Shown here: piece after piece, positions 25,290 through 33,769 of the stretch
Numbering within the stretch: position 1 is the stretch's first letter
Layout: each line of letters begins with the position of its first letter
Source of the DNA: Pseudomonas sp. DNDY-54
GTDB lineage: Bacteria > Pseudomonadota > Gammaproteobacteria > Pseudomonadales > Pseudomonadaceae
Reading direction: 5' to 3'
DNA: 64,000 nt
Assembly (NCBI RefSeq): GCF_019880365.1
Contig: NZ_CP082271.1
Location: forward strand, 682,001 to 746,000
The notes under the pieces: model-generated
What the model was told of the DNA's origin: nothing
The model's input: the letters and a program-made list of their open reading frames with translations, nothing else
Database searches by the model: none
Position numbers and translations under genes: made by a program

Positions 25290-26556
25290 GCAGCCGCTGG
25301 CGCGGCGGATCGTCATCGCCTTCACGCTGATGACGCTGATGGTGAGTGGTACGTTCGCCCTCGGCATCGTCGGCGTGGTGCACTTCATCGAAGAGCAGCT
25401 GGTCACCGAGGAGCTGAGTCGCGACCTGGACATCGTGCTCAACGAGGACCTGCCAAACGGCCGGACTCCGCAGCTGGATACCAGCACCCGTTTCTTCGCC
25501 TCGCATCTGCCCGAGCACCCGATGCCAAAGGCATTTGCCGGGCTCGGCGAGGGGTTCACCGAGCTGGTTCGCGGTGATGACGCCTACTACGTCTATGTGC
25601 GCAACGTCGGCGCTGACCGCTACGTGCTGGTGCAGGAACAGCACGAGTTCGAGGCCCGCGAGGATGCGCTGTTCAACGTCGTGCTGGCCGGCTTTCTGCT
25701 CAGCGTGCTCGGTGCCTGGGCACTGGGGCGGCTGATGGCCAACCGGGTGTTGGCGCCGGTCAGTCGCTTGGCCAATCAGGTGCGCCACCGCGACCAGCTG
25801 CACCCGCTGGCGCCGCCGCTGGCCTTGCAATATCCCGACGACGAGGTCGGCCACCTGGCCGCGGCGTTCGACAGCACGCTCGGCCAGCTGCGCCAGACCC
25901 TGGAGCGCGAGCGGCTGTTCACCGCCGATGTCAGCCACGAACTGCGCACCCCTCTGATGGTGGTACTCGGCGCCTGCGAGCTGCTCGAACAGCAGGCCGC
26001 ACTGGCGCCAGCCGCGCAGCGACCGCTGGCGCGCATCCAGCGCGCCGCGCGGGAAATGCACGAGCTGGTAGAAACCTTCCTGATGCTGGCGCGGGCACGT
26101 CCGCAACAGACGTCCTTGGCCGGCAACGCCAGCTTGCGGAGCGTCGCGACCGAACAGAGCGAGCGCTGGGCACCACTGCTGGCGGAAAAAGGCCTGGCCT
26201 TCGAGCTGCGGGAGCAGGGCGAGGACCCGGGCGTCTACAACCACACCCTGCTCGGCACGGTGATTTCCAACCTGCTTCGCAACGCACTGCATTACACCGA
26301 CCGGGGCACGGTGCGGCTGGTCCTCGACGAAGGTGGCTTTCGCGTCGAGGACAGCGGCGTGGGCATCCCCTTGGCGGAGCAGGAGCGCATGTTCCAGCCA
26401 TTCGTGCGCGGCGCCGAGGGGCGCGGCGAAGGGCTGGGGCTGGGACTGTCGCTGGTCAAGCGGATCTGCGCCCATCAGGGCTGGCAGGTAGGCGTGGTGC
26501 CGCGGCAACCGCAGGGCAGCTGCTTTCAGGTGCGCTTTCATGACGGCGTGGTTTGA
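25279..26556 (+). CDS. colS: ColS sensor histidine kinase
   Basis: A 425-residue membrane kinase. TM1 (about 10-35), a periplasmic domain of about 100 residues, TM2 (NVVLAGFLLSVLGAWALGRL), HAMP, phospho-His box ADVSHELRTPLMVV, N box NLLRNALHYTDRG, and G box GEGLGLGLSLV. An ExxE motif (EARE) lies just before TM2; ExxE motifs in the periplasmic domain bind metal in P. putida ColS. The ATG at 25279, inside the colR end, is chosen over in-frame starts farther up because it begins the TM1 segment at family length. The second ColR box overlaps its stop codon. Confidence 0.92.
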   Translation: MLAKQPLARRIVIAFTLMTLMVSGTFALGIVGVVHFIEEQLVTEELSRDLDIVLNEDLPNGRTPQLDTSTRFFASHLPEHPMPKAFAGLGEGFTELVRGDDAYYVYVRNVGADRYVLVQEQHEFEAREDALFNVVLAGFLLSVLGAWALGRLMANRVLAPVSRLANQVRHRDQLHPLAPPLALQYPDDEVGHLAAAFDSTLGQLRQTLERERLFTADVSHELRTPLMVVLGACELLEQQAALAPAAQRPLARIQRAAREMHELVETFLMLARARPQQTSLAGNASLRSVATEQSERWAPLLAEKGLAFELREQGEDPGVYNHTLLGTVISNLLRNALHYTDRGTVRLVLDEGGFRVEDSGVGIPLAEQERMFQPFVRGAEGRGEGLGLGLSLVKRICAHQGWQVGVVPRQPQGSCFQVRFHDGVV

Positions 26557-26571
26557 CGTTTTTTTCACATC
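26555..26571 (+). promoter_or_regulatory. ColR box 2 (upstream of the methyltransferase gene)
   Basis: GACGTTTTTTTCACATC, identical to box 1, overlapping the colS stop and 67 bases before the start at 26638. It suggests that the methyltransferase-inaA pair is a direct ColR target. Confidence 0.75.
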
Positions 26572-26637
26572 CCGTTGACGGGCCCTTGATGTCTGTCTGG
26601 TTAGTTTGGCGTTCCGTTTCCAACCGGAATGCCCGCC

Positions 26638-27315
26638 ATGACCACATCGAGCCCCATCGAACTGGAGTTCTCGCGCAAGTACGACCGCCAGCACGCCTAC
26701 GAATACCTGCACAAGCATCAGGATGGCCTGGCCCGACGGCTGTCGCACTGGCGTGACGAGCAGATGGCGCGCCGCGCACTGAAGCTCGCCGGCGAGCCCG
26801 ATCTGGTGCTCGATCTGCCGTGCGGCGCCGGGCGTTTCTGGCCGTTGCTGGCCGAGCATCCGAGCCGGATGATCTTCGCCGCCGACAACTCCGCCGACAT
26901 GCTGGCGATCGCCGAATCGGCGCATTCGTTGGAAGTGCTCAAGCGGGTGGAGACCTTTCAGACCTCAGCCTTCGCCATCGACATGGGCGACAACGCAGTG
27001 GACAGCATCTTCTGCATGCGCCTGCTGCACCACATCGCCGACCCGGCGCATCGGCTGGCGATGCTGCGTGAGTTCCACCGCGTCACCCGCGATACGCTGA
27101 TCGTCTCGCTGTGGGTCGATGGCAACTACAAGGCCTGGAAGCGCAAGCGCCTGGAGCGTCGCCGGCCGGCGAAGGAAAACCAGAACCGCTTCGTTGTCGC
27201 GCGCTCGGTGATCGAGGCGGAATTCGCCGAGGCCGGTTTCGACATCCTCGACCGCAATGACTTCCTCCCGGGCTACGCCATGTGGCGGGTCTACGTGCTG
27301 CGCAAGCGGGGTTGA
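26638..27315 (+). CDS. SAM-dependent methyltransferase of the ColRS regulon
   Basis: A 225-residue class I methyltransferase: motif I VLDLPCGAGRFWPLL (about 59-73), acidic motif II FAADNSADML, motif III region DMGDNAVDSIFCMRLLHHI. This gene is the conserved neighbour downstream of colRS in Pseudomonas (Orf222 in P. putida). It is thought to take part in lipopolysaccharide or envelope modification; the acceptor is not proven. ATG 26638 is preferred to ATG 26629 because GGA lies at proper distance. A ColR box precedes it and the kinase gene follows after 2 bases. Confidence 0.87.
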   Translation: MTTSSPIELEFSRKYDRQHAYEYLHKHQDGLARRLSHWRDEQMARRALKLAGEPDLVLDLPCGAGRFWPLLAEHPSRMIFAADNSADMLAIAESAHSLEVLKRVETFQTSAFAIDMGDNAVDSIFCMRLLHHIADPAHRLAMLREFHRVTRDTLIVSLWVDGNYKAWKRKRLERRRPAKENQNRFVVARSVIEAEFAEAGFDILDRNDFLPGYAMWRVYVLRKRG

Positions 27316-27317
27316 AC

Positions 27318-28037
27318 ATGAGCCGACCACTCGTATTGCCTGCCCGTGAAGCGCGTACCAGCACCTTCCAGCGTTGGTGGAGCACGCAGGGCGAATGGGT
27401 TGAGGAACCCAACCAGCGCCGCGCCGGCGAAAGCGGTGTGCAACGGATACGCCTGCGCGATCCGCAGCAGCCGCTGCTGTACTGCAAACGGCAGATTGGC
27501 CACCTGTATCGGTCGCCGCTGCATCCTTTCGGCCGGCCCACGGTGCTGCGCGAACTGCAGGCGCTGCAAGCATTCGGCCGGCTCGGCGTGCAGGTGCCGG
27601 AACTGGTCTACTGCGGGACCCGGCAGCAAGCCGGTCAGTGGCAGGCGCTGCTGGTGACGGCGGAACTGGAGGGTTTCATCAGCCTGGAGGACTGGTATCA
27701 ACAGGACTTGGGGGAGCGCTTCGGTCCGGCGGTACAGGAGCGCATGCTCGCGGCGGTCGGGATCACCCTGGCGCGCATTCATCAGGCACGCTGGCAGCAT
27801 GGCTGCTGCTATCCCAAGCACATCTTCATCAGGGCTCAGGGTGAAGATGACGCGACCCGTGTCGAGGTCGCGCTGCTTGATCTGGAAAAGAGCCGTCGCC
27901 GGCTACGTCGCAGTGCCGCTGCACGGCATGACCTGCGCCAGCTCAAACGTCATCGCCAGGCCATGCCGGAACAGGACTGGCGACGATTGCTGACTGCCCA
28001 CGGCACGTTCAGCCAGATGCGCTGCGATGTCATCTAA
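27318..28037 (+). CDS. inaA: InaA-like lipopolysaccharide kinase family protein
   Basis: A 239-residue protein of the Kdo/WaaP kinase family. N-terminal half has RQIGHLYRSPLHPFGRPTVL and a small-lobe pattern; the catalytic region reads QHGCCYPKHIFIR, an HGD-like loop variant, and then VALLDLEKSRRR, the equivalent of the DFD/DFG metal-binding motif. In Pseudomonas it is the fourth gene of the colR-colS-methyltransferase-inaA set and probably phosphorylates LPS core sugars. The ATG at 27318 is two bases after the methyltransferase stop, so they are co-translated. The dgkA remnant overlaps its last codons. Confidence 0.85.
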   Translation: MSRPLVLPAREARTSTFQRWWSTQGEWVEEPNQRRAGESGVQRIRLRDPQQPLLYCKRQIGHLYRSPLHPFGRPTVLRELQALQAFGRLGVQVPELVYCGTRQQAGQWQALLVTAELEGFISLEDWYQQDLGERFGPAVQERMLAAVGITLARIHQARWQHGCCYPKHIFIRAQGEDDATRVEVALLDLEKSRRRLRRSAAARHDLRQLKRHRQAMPEQDWRRLLTAHGTFSQMRCDVI

Positions 28038-28325
28038 GCCGGCCCGCGTGATGAGCGATGGCGCGGCAAGCGTTGACGTGCCGGTTGGTGGTGCGGTTAT
28101 GAAAGGGCGCAGCGGGGGGCTGGCGCGCATCTGGTATGCCGCCGGCTACTCCGCCGCCGGCCTCAAGGCCGCCTATCGGGGCGAGGCGGCGTTCCGCCAG
28201 CGGGTGCTGCTGAACCTGCGTTGATTCCAGCCGCCTTGCTGTTCGACGTCAGCGGCCTCGAGCGTGCCGTGCTGATCGCCGTGGCGATTCTCGGCCTGAT
28301 CGTCGAATTGCTCAATTCGGAGGTA
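28027..28325 (+). pseudogene. dgkA: Diacylglycerol kinase (dgkA), frameshifted and truncated
   Basis: The first frame reads GLARIWYAAGYSAAGLKAAY and RGEAAFRQRVLLNL, the conserved N-terminal part of DgkA, and stops at 28222-28224. A neighbouring frame then continues IPAALLFDVSGLERAV and ILGLIVELLNSE, so indels around CTGCGTTGATTCC broke the gene. After LLNSE (normally LLNSAIE) homology ends at about 28325 and a GGCCAGAAGC hairpin repeat begins, so the catalytic C-terminal half is gone. The start overlaps the inaA stop. The cell must rely on another dgkA copy if it needs the enzyme. Confidence 0.8.
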
Positions 28326-28359
28326 AGCCGCAGAAAAAGTGTAGGAGCAGTAACGGTCC

Positions 28360-28409
28360 GCTTTTGGCCGAAAGCTGCCGTAAGCGGCGGGCTGCTTTCG
28401 GCCAGAAGC
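28360..28409. repeat. GGCCAGAAGC hairpin repeat
   Basis: Arms GCTTTTGGCCGAAAGC and GCTTTCGGCCAGAAGC are complementary with one mismatch, around an 18-base loop. Related copies are at 16850, 30253-30285 and about 33703. The element sits exactly where the dgkA homology ends. Confidence 0.65.
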
Positions 28410-28439
28410 TGCCTTTCAAGCAACTTCTCTTCTGTGCCA

Positions 28440-28530
28440 TCAGCTCAGAAGTGACCGTCTCTCTACTAGAAAGTCGATCAGCGCCCGCACCTTGGGCGAC
28501 ATCTGCGTCCGTGTCGGATCGCCCAGCGGC
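28440..28530 (-). pseudogene. LysR-family regulator, C-terminal remnant
   Basis: The minus strand reads PLGDPTRTQMSPKVRALIDF then LVERRSLLS and a stop; this is the usual end of LysR regulators (SPKVRALIDFLVE). Nothing of the DNA-binding domain remains. The region 28531-28762 shows no gene. Confidence 0.7.
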
Positions 28531-28762
28531 AAAAACTAACGGGCTACTTAGCAGGCCAAAACCCTATGAACGCTTGGTCATCTTCGTGAACGCCCAAGCA
28601 GCAGGCCGGCCGGCGGAGCAGCAAATGCATGAATGAATGAACCGTGGTGTGCGCAGCCGTGTCGTAGCAACAAGCGCCTGATTCGCTAAGGCTGTTGCAA
28701 CCACTGTGAGACAGCGAAAGCGCGGTTTGATGTCTCGGTCTCTAATTTGCTGCGGAGTTCCG

Positions 28763-29911
28763 ATGCGCCTTTCTGCTTTCATCATTGATAACCTTGAGTC
28801 AATTCTTCAATCCTGGGAAGACTTTGCTAGGACGATCCCGGGGGAAGCCAGCTCCATGGGAGTCGAGGCGCTGCGTGACCATGCCGAGGAGGTGCTCCGC
28901 GTCGTTGCGGCTGATCTGCGAACCAAGCAGTCCGCTGCCCAACAAATCGACAAATCAATGGGAAAGGCGGAGAAGGACGACGGCGAGACACCAGCCGAAA
29001 CGCACGCAATATTGAGGCACGATGCTGGCTTCACTATCGATGCAATGGTTTCGGAATATCGCGCTTTGCGTGCAAGCGTATTGAGGAAGTGGCTGCAGGA
29101 AATCAAACATGGTACGGACTTCGAAGTCGAAGATATGACTCGGTTTAACGAGGCAATCGACCAGGCGCTCGCAGAGTCCGTCGCTAGTTACTCTCGGACG
29201 GTAAAAGCTACGCAGAACGTCTTCCTAGGTATTCTCGGTCATGACTTACGCACCCCGTTGGGTGCAATACAGCTCGGCTCGGAAGTGCTGCTGCTCGACA
29301 ATGATCTGGGTGCGAAGCCGACTATCATTGCTTCGCGGATCTTCACCAGCGTCAAGCGCGCAAGCAAGATCGTTAACGACCTGCTTGATTTCACTCGCTC
29401 GCAGGGCGGCGGAGGCATTCCGTTGCAACGGGTTGAAACTAACTTGGCCATGGTATGCGAAAACATGGTTGAGGAAGTGCGGGCATATAACCCAGAGCGC
29501 GACATTGTCTGCGAAATCAAGGAGAAAGTAGCCGGTTGGTTCGATCCAGCACGGATCGAACAGGTGTTTTCCAATCTGATCAGTAACGCCGTGCAGCACG
29601 GTGCCCGCAGTTCGCCAGTCACGGTAAGCCTGCATGTCGAGCAAGAGCTTGCAGTTTTCAATGTGCATAACCAGGGCCAACCGATTCCGGAAGAGGCAAT
29701 CAGTGACATATTCAAACCTATGAGCCGACATTCCCAGTATGCGGCCGGCGATTACGGATCCCATTCAGGACTGGGACTGGGTCTGTATATCGCCAGCGAG
29801 ATTGTCGCTGCTCACCAAGGACGAATCACCGTTGCCTCCGATCTCGCCGATGGCACAACGTTTACCGTGAGTTTGCCGTTAGCAATGTGTGATCGAAGAG
29901 TTCAGCGCTAG
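28763..29911 (+). CDS. Orphan sensor histidine kinase with RsbRD-type N-terminal domain
   Basis: A 382-residue soluble kinase; no transmembrane segment is seen. Residues about 5-155 are helical and resemble the RsbRD N-terminal sensor domain (EYRALRASVLRKWLQ). Then the phospho-His box LGHDLRTPLGAI (about 157), N box NLISNAVQHG and G box SGLGLGLYIASEI. ATG 28763 has GCGGAG upstream; the in-frame start at 28706 lacks one. No response regulator lies beside it, so its partner is elsewhere. A terminator follows. It is in accessory DNA between a LysR remnant and a restriction-modification gene. Similar kinases answer general or light stress; the input here is unknown. Confidence 0.87.
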   Translation: MRLSAFIIDNLESILQSWEDFARTIPGEASSMGVEALRDHAEEVLRVVAADLRTKQSAAQQIDKSMGKAEKDDGETPAETHAILRHDAGFTIDAMVSEYRALRASVLRKWLQEIKHGTDFEVEDMTRFNEAIDQALAESVASYSRTVKATQNVFLGILGHDLRTPLGAIQLGSEVLLLDNDLGAKPTIIASRIFTSVKRASKIVNDLLDFTRSQGGGGIPLQRVETNLAMVCENMVEEVRAYNPERDIVCEIKEKVAGWFDPARIEQVFSNLISNAVQHGARSSPVTVSLHVEQELAVFNVHNQGQPIPEEAISDIFKPMSRHSQYAAGDYGSHSGLGLGLYIASEIVAAHQGRITVASDLADGTTFTVSLPLAMCDRRVQR

Positions 29912-29938
29912 CCAGCCGCGAGCAGACAATACGCAAAA

Positions 29939-29958
29939 AGCCCCGCCGAAGCGGGGCT
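29939..29958 (+). terminator. Terminator after the orphan kinase
   Basis: AGCCCCGC-CGAA-GCGGGGCT, 27 bases past the stop. An A-run before the stem means it may work on both strands. Confidence 0.8.
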
Positions 29959-30252
29959 GTATTGTGCGTTCTATTCCGTGTATTCCAAGCGCCGCGCTCC
30001 ACGCGGTTGTCCCTCAGCTGTCCAAGCTCTGTGCGCGTCCCTGCGTCATTGCGTGTGCAATATGTGCCTAAGCCTGCGGATTAGATACGGCCTAATTACG
30101 TCGGCGCACGTAGGTTAATGCTTACAGCCGAAACACCTACAAAAAGCCCCGCACTAGGCCGGCGTCGCTCGCCATGCCGATCGACCTCCCGCTCTGCCGC
30201 GGACGCGATGAAGGCTTGGCCAGAGACAGCAACAAAAGAATGATGGCGACCG

Positions 30253-30285
30253 GCCGCTTCTGGCCGGATTGCGGCCAGAAGCGGC
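30253..30285. repeat. GGCCAGAAGC hairpin repeat, perfect 14-bp arms
   Basis: GCCGCTTCTGGCCG-GATTG-CGGCCAGAAGCGGC is a perfect inverted repeat. The surrounding 29959-30481 region has no supported gene; frames there are short and without features. Confidence 0.75.
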
Positions 30286-30481
30286 AGGCAGAAATCGGCC
30301 TGTGATCTGACAGAAATCGACACCAAAATCGTCCCAAACTACAACCATCGTTCCGCTCGGTTCTCTGCGCATCGCTACGCTGAGAACGCGACGACTATTT
30401 TGGATGCGTAGCTTGGTTTGCTTGTGGATAGGGCAGGTATCCGGTAAGAACGAGGCCGCCCATGAGAAACGGACCCACACG

Positions 30482-33400
30482 ATGTCACCTATTACAGAAT
30501 TTATGGAACAGCTAGCTTTCATATTCAGCACCGGCCAAGCGACGGAACACTCATATAGATCAGCGTTCGAAAAGCTATTTTCAGGGCTAGGGTCAGGTAT
30601 TCACGCTTTAAACGAGCCCAAAAGAGTGGAATGTGGAGCTCCCGACTTCATAATCAGTAGAAATGGACTGACCATCGGCCACGTCGAAGCAAAGGATATA
30701 GACATCAGTCTGAGAAATTTGAAAGGCACCAACAAAGAGCAGCTAAGTCGCTATCGTAAAGCACTTCCTAATCTCATCTATACGAATGGCTTGGACTGGG
30801 ACTTTTATCGGGACGGGCTTCTGGTAGAGTCAGTCAGTATCGGGGAGCTTGATGAGAAAATTCTAAAACGCACGAATGAGTATGAAAGACTGCTAGGAGT
30901 TCTCGATTCTTTCCTAACACATAAGGGCCAGAAAATCAGCTCTCCTAAAATTTTAGCAGAGATAATGGCAGGTAAAGCTACGCTGATAAAGGATGTTCTT
31001 ACCAAAGCGATTTTGAATGAGAAATTAGAAGATGGCGGGGATCTGTCAGGGCAATATTCAGCATTCAAACAACATCTTATACATGATGTAACGCCTAGCG
31101 ATTTTTCTGATATTTATGCAGAGACTATAGCCTACGGAATGTTCGCCGCCCGCTTGCACGATCATACTCCGGAGACCTTCAGTCGGGCCGAAGCCCTTGA
31201 GTTATTACCTAAATCAAATCCTTTTCTTAGGAGCTTATTCGGTTATATAGCCGGGCCGGAGCTGGATGACAGACTTAAATGGATCATTGATGATTTAGCC
31301 GACGTATTTGCGTCAGCTGATATGAATAAGTTGATGAGAGGGTTTGGGAGTCTGACAGGACGGCAAGATCCATTCTTACATTTCTACGAAACATTTCTAG
31401 CTGCTTATAACCCAGGCAAACGTAAAGCGCGTGGAGTATGGTATACACCTGAGCCAGTAGTAAACTTTATTGTAAGAGCAGTCGATTCTGTACTCCAGAC
31501 GGAATTTGATTTGGAGGACGGCCTAGCTGATCTGTCGAAAATTATTGTCGAATGGGACTCTGGGCAAAACGATAAAAAAGGAAAACCACTAAAGTTTAAG
31601 AAAGAAGTTCATAGAGTACAGGTGCTGGACCCAGCCACGGGGACTGGAACCTTTTTGGCAGAAACTATTAAGCAAATAGCACCAAAGGTTAAAGCAGCCG
31701 GAGCCGGCGTCTGGTCAAAATATATTGAACAAGATCTTATTCCACGGCTACATGGCTTTGAATTGTTAATGGCCTCATATGCCATGTGTCACACTAAGCT
31801 TGACATGGTGCTGACCGAGCTTGGTTATAAGCCATCCACTAATCCGCCGCGGTTGAGCGTATTCCTTACAAACAGTCTTGAGGAAGGAGAACGGGATGTA
31901 CGTGACCTATTTATGGCTCAATGGCTAACCAGAGAGGCGCGTGAAGCTAATAATATAAAGCGTCAGGCACCGATAATGTGTGTAATAGGAAATCCACCTT
32001 ATTCTGGTGAGAGCGCAAATAAAGGAGAGTGGATTTCGGAGCTATTGAGCGCCTATAAAGTGGAGCCCGGAGGAAAGCAAAAACTTCAAGAGCGGAACTC
32101 AAAATGGCTGAATGATGACTATGTCAAATTCATTAGGCTTGCTGAGCAAGCAATAGCCAAAAATGGCGATGGCGTACTGGGCTATATTACTAATAACGGT
32201 TATTTGGATAATCCCACATTTCGGGGTATGAGATGGCATCTATTAACAACGTTCGACAAGATATTTGTTCTGGATCTACACGGCAGCTCCAAGAAAAAAG
32301 AGATATCGCCGGATGGCTCACCAGATAAAAACGTATTTGATATTCAGCAAGGCGTTTCAGTAATTGTAGCGGTGCGGCAAAAAATTACAAAAGGAAAGAA
32401 AGAACTGGCAAGTTTGTTTCACAGAGATTTATGGGGTAGCAGAAGCTCTAAATATGAAGCGCTATGGGAGATTGGGCTAGAAGACGAAGCGTGGACTGAA
32501 ATTGTACCGACGCTCCCTAATTTTTTGTTCGTGCCACAAAATCAGGACCTCAAACAGAGGTACGACGAAGGCTTTTCCATCGTAGATTTCATGCCCCTAC
32601 GTTCAGTCGGCATAGTGACTGCTCGAGATGCACTAACTATAGATATGGACAAAGATAAGCTGTGGGCGCGAGTAAAGAATTTTCGCGAGATAGGACCTGA
32701 AGAGGCACGGGCCAAGTACAAGCTGGGTCCCGATGCACAAGACTGGAAAGTTGAATCAGCACAGAAAGATATCAACGAGAATTTTTCTGAAGACTTTATA
32801 GTAAAGATAGCATATCGTCCATATGATTCCAGGTGGACTTACTATACCGGCACCTCTCGTGGCTTCCATTGCCGCCCGCGAGCGGAAGTCATGAAGCATA
32901 TGGCGGGCAAAGACAATTTGGCGCTTTGTATTCCTGGCCAAAGCAAAGATGGTGTAGGAGGCTTTGTCGTCGCAAGTGTCGCAGGGCACAAGGCATTCAG
33001 TGCATATGACATCAATAGTTTGTTTCCACTGTATGTATACTCAGAAGATGGTCTAGATCGAGTATTTAATTTCGAGCCTAAGCTTTTGCAAAAGATGCAG
33101 AAGATTGCAGGCGAAAAAGGGTGTCCGTTGCCCTCTGAGGTAGATGTCTTTGACTACATATATTCTGTACTAAATTGGCCGTCATATAAAGCCATTTACA
33201 CTGAGTTTCTTAAGTCGGACTTTCCACGGATTCCATGGCCGAAATCACCTGAATTCTTTAACTCTATGGTTAATCATGGCAAACAGTTGCGCGAGATGCA
33301 TTTGTTAGTCCCGAGTGCCCTGGGCTCAGCACTTTATCCGTTTATTGGGGAAGGCGAAGCAACTGTGGAGATCGTAAAATTCGATGATGGAAAAATTTGG

Positions 33401-33613
33401 ATAAATTCTGGACAATATTTTGATAATGTTGATTTTGATATCTGGTCTTGCGCGGTAGGTGGATATAGGCCTCTAGAAAAATGGCTGAAGGATCGAAAGG
33501 GCTGCTCTTTGAATTACACTGAAATAAAGTACTATCAGTCAATTATCAAATCTATAGTAGGCACTATGAAAGTACGAAATGAGATGCCGGAGTACGATAT
33601 CCTTCTTCAATAG
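30482..33613 (+). CDS. Single-chain type IIG/ISP-like restriction-modification enzyme
   Basis: A 1043-residue fusion of nuclease, adenine methyltransferase and specificity parts. N-terminal PD-(D/E)xK nuclease: ECGAPDFIISRNGLTIGHVE, with PDF at about 53 and EAK at about 68. A coupler helix region runs to about 310. N6-adenine methyltransferase: motif I VLDPATGTGTFL (about 380) and motif IV NPPY (about 502). The C-terminal 400 residues would be the target-recognition part. There are no helicase motifs, so it is shorter than LlaGI-type ISP enzymes (about 1,570 residues) and fits type IIG. The DNA is clearly AT-rich against its neighbours, indicating transfer. ATG 30482 starts MSPITEFMEQ; upstream codons are not conserved-looking. 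No partner gene is present, as expected for a self-contained system. Confidence 0.88.
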   Translation: MSPITEFMEQLAFIFSTGQATEHSYRSAFEKLFSGLGSGIHALNEPKRVECGAPDFIISRNGLTIGHVEAKDIDISLRNLKGTNKEQLSRYRKALPNLIYTNGLDWDFYRDGLLVESVSIGELDEKILKRTNEYERLLGVLDSFLTHKGQKISSPKILAEIMAGKATLIKDVLTKAILNEKLEDGGDLSGQYSAFKQHLIHDVTPSDFSDIYAETIAYGMFAARLHDHTPETFSRAEALELLPKSNPFLRSLFGYIAGPELDDRLKWIIDDLADVFASADMNKLMRGFGSLTGRQDPFLHFYETFLAAYNPGKRKARGVWYTPEPVVNFIVRAVDSVLQTEFDLEDGLADLSKIIVEWDSGQNDKKGKPLKFKKEVHRVQVLDPATGTGTFLAETIKQIAPKVKAAGAGVWSKYIEQDLIPRLHGFELLMASYAMCHTKLDMVLTELGYKPSTNPPRLSVFLTNSLEEGERDVRDLFMAQWLTREAREANNIKRQAPIMCVIGNPPYSGESANKGEWISELLSAYKVEPGGKQKLQERNSKWLNDDYVKFIRLAEQAIAKNGDGVLGYITNNGYLDNPTFRGMRWHLLTTFDKIFVLDLHGSSKKKEISPDGSPDKNVFDIQQGVSVIVAVRQKITKGKKELASLFHRDLWGSRSSKYEALWEIGLEDEAWTEIVPTLPNFLFVPQNQDLKQRYDEGFSIVDFMPLRSVGIVTARDALTIDMDKDKLWARVKNFREIGPEEARAKYKLGPDAQDWKVESAQKDINENFSEDFIVKIAYRPYDSRWTYYTGTSRGFHCRPRAEVMKHMAGKDNLALCIPGQSKDGVGGFVVASVAGHKAFSAYDINSLFPLYVYSEDGLDRVFNFEPKLLQKMQKIAGEKGCPLPSEVDVFDYIYSVLNWPSYKAIYTEFLKSDFPRIPWPKSPEFFNSMVNHGKQLREMHLLVPSALGSALYPFIGEGEATVEIVKFDDGKIWINSGQYFDNVDFDIWSCAVGGYRPLEKWLKDRKGCSLNYTEIKYYQSIIKSIVGTMKVRNEMPEYDILLQ

Positions 33614-33769
33614 AGGGTGGATACTTGAAGACCGCTTTCGGACGATTTCAGCCTTTCATGAAGACTGCCTTGGGTCGAAAGCAGCCGATTGCGATTGACC
33701 GCTTCTGGCCGGTTAGCGACCACTTCTCTGGCTAGCCATGCTTGTCCTCCCACATGTGGAGGACTTGCC

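Noticed and set aside
25090..26925. 611-codon minus-strand frame
   Set aside because: Antisense to colR and colS; Gln/His/Arg-rich shadow typical of high-GC DNA.
28360..30285. CRISPR array
   Set aside because: The GGCCAGAAGC repeats are irregularly spaced by kilobases and lack spacers; no cas genes are present.
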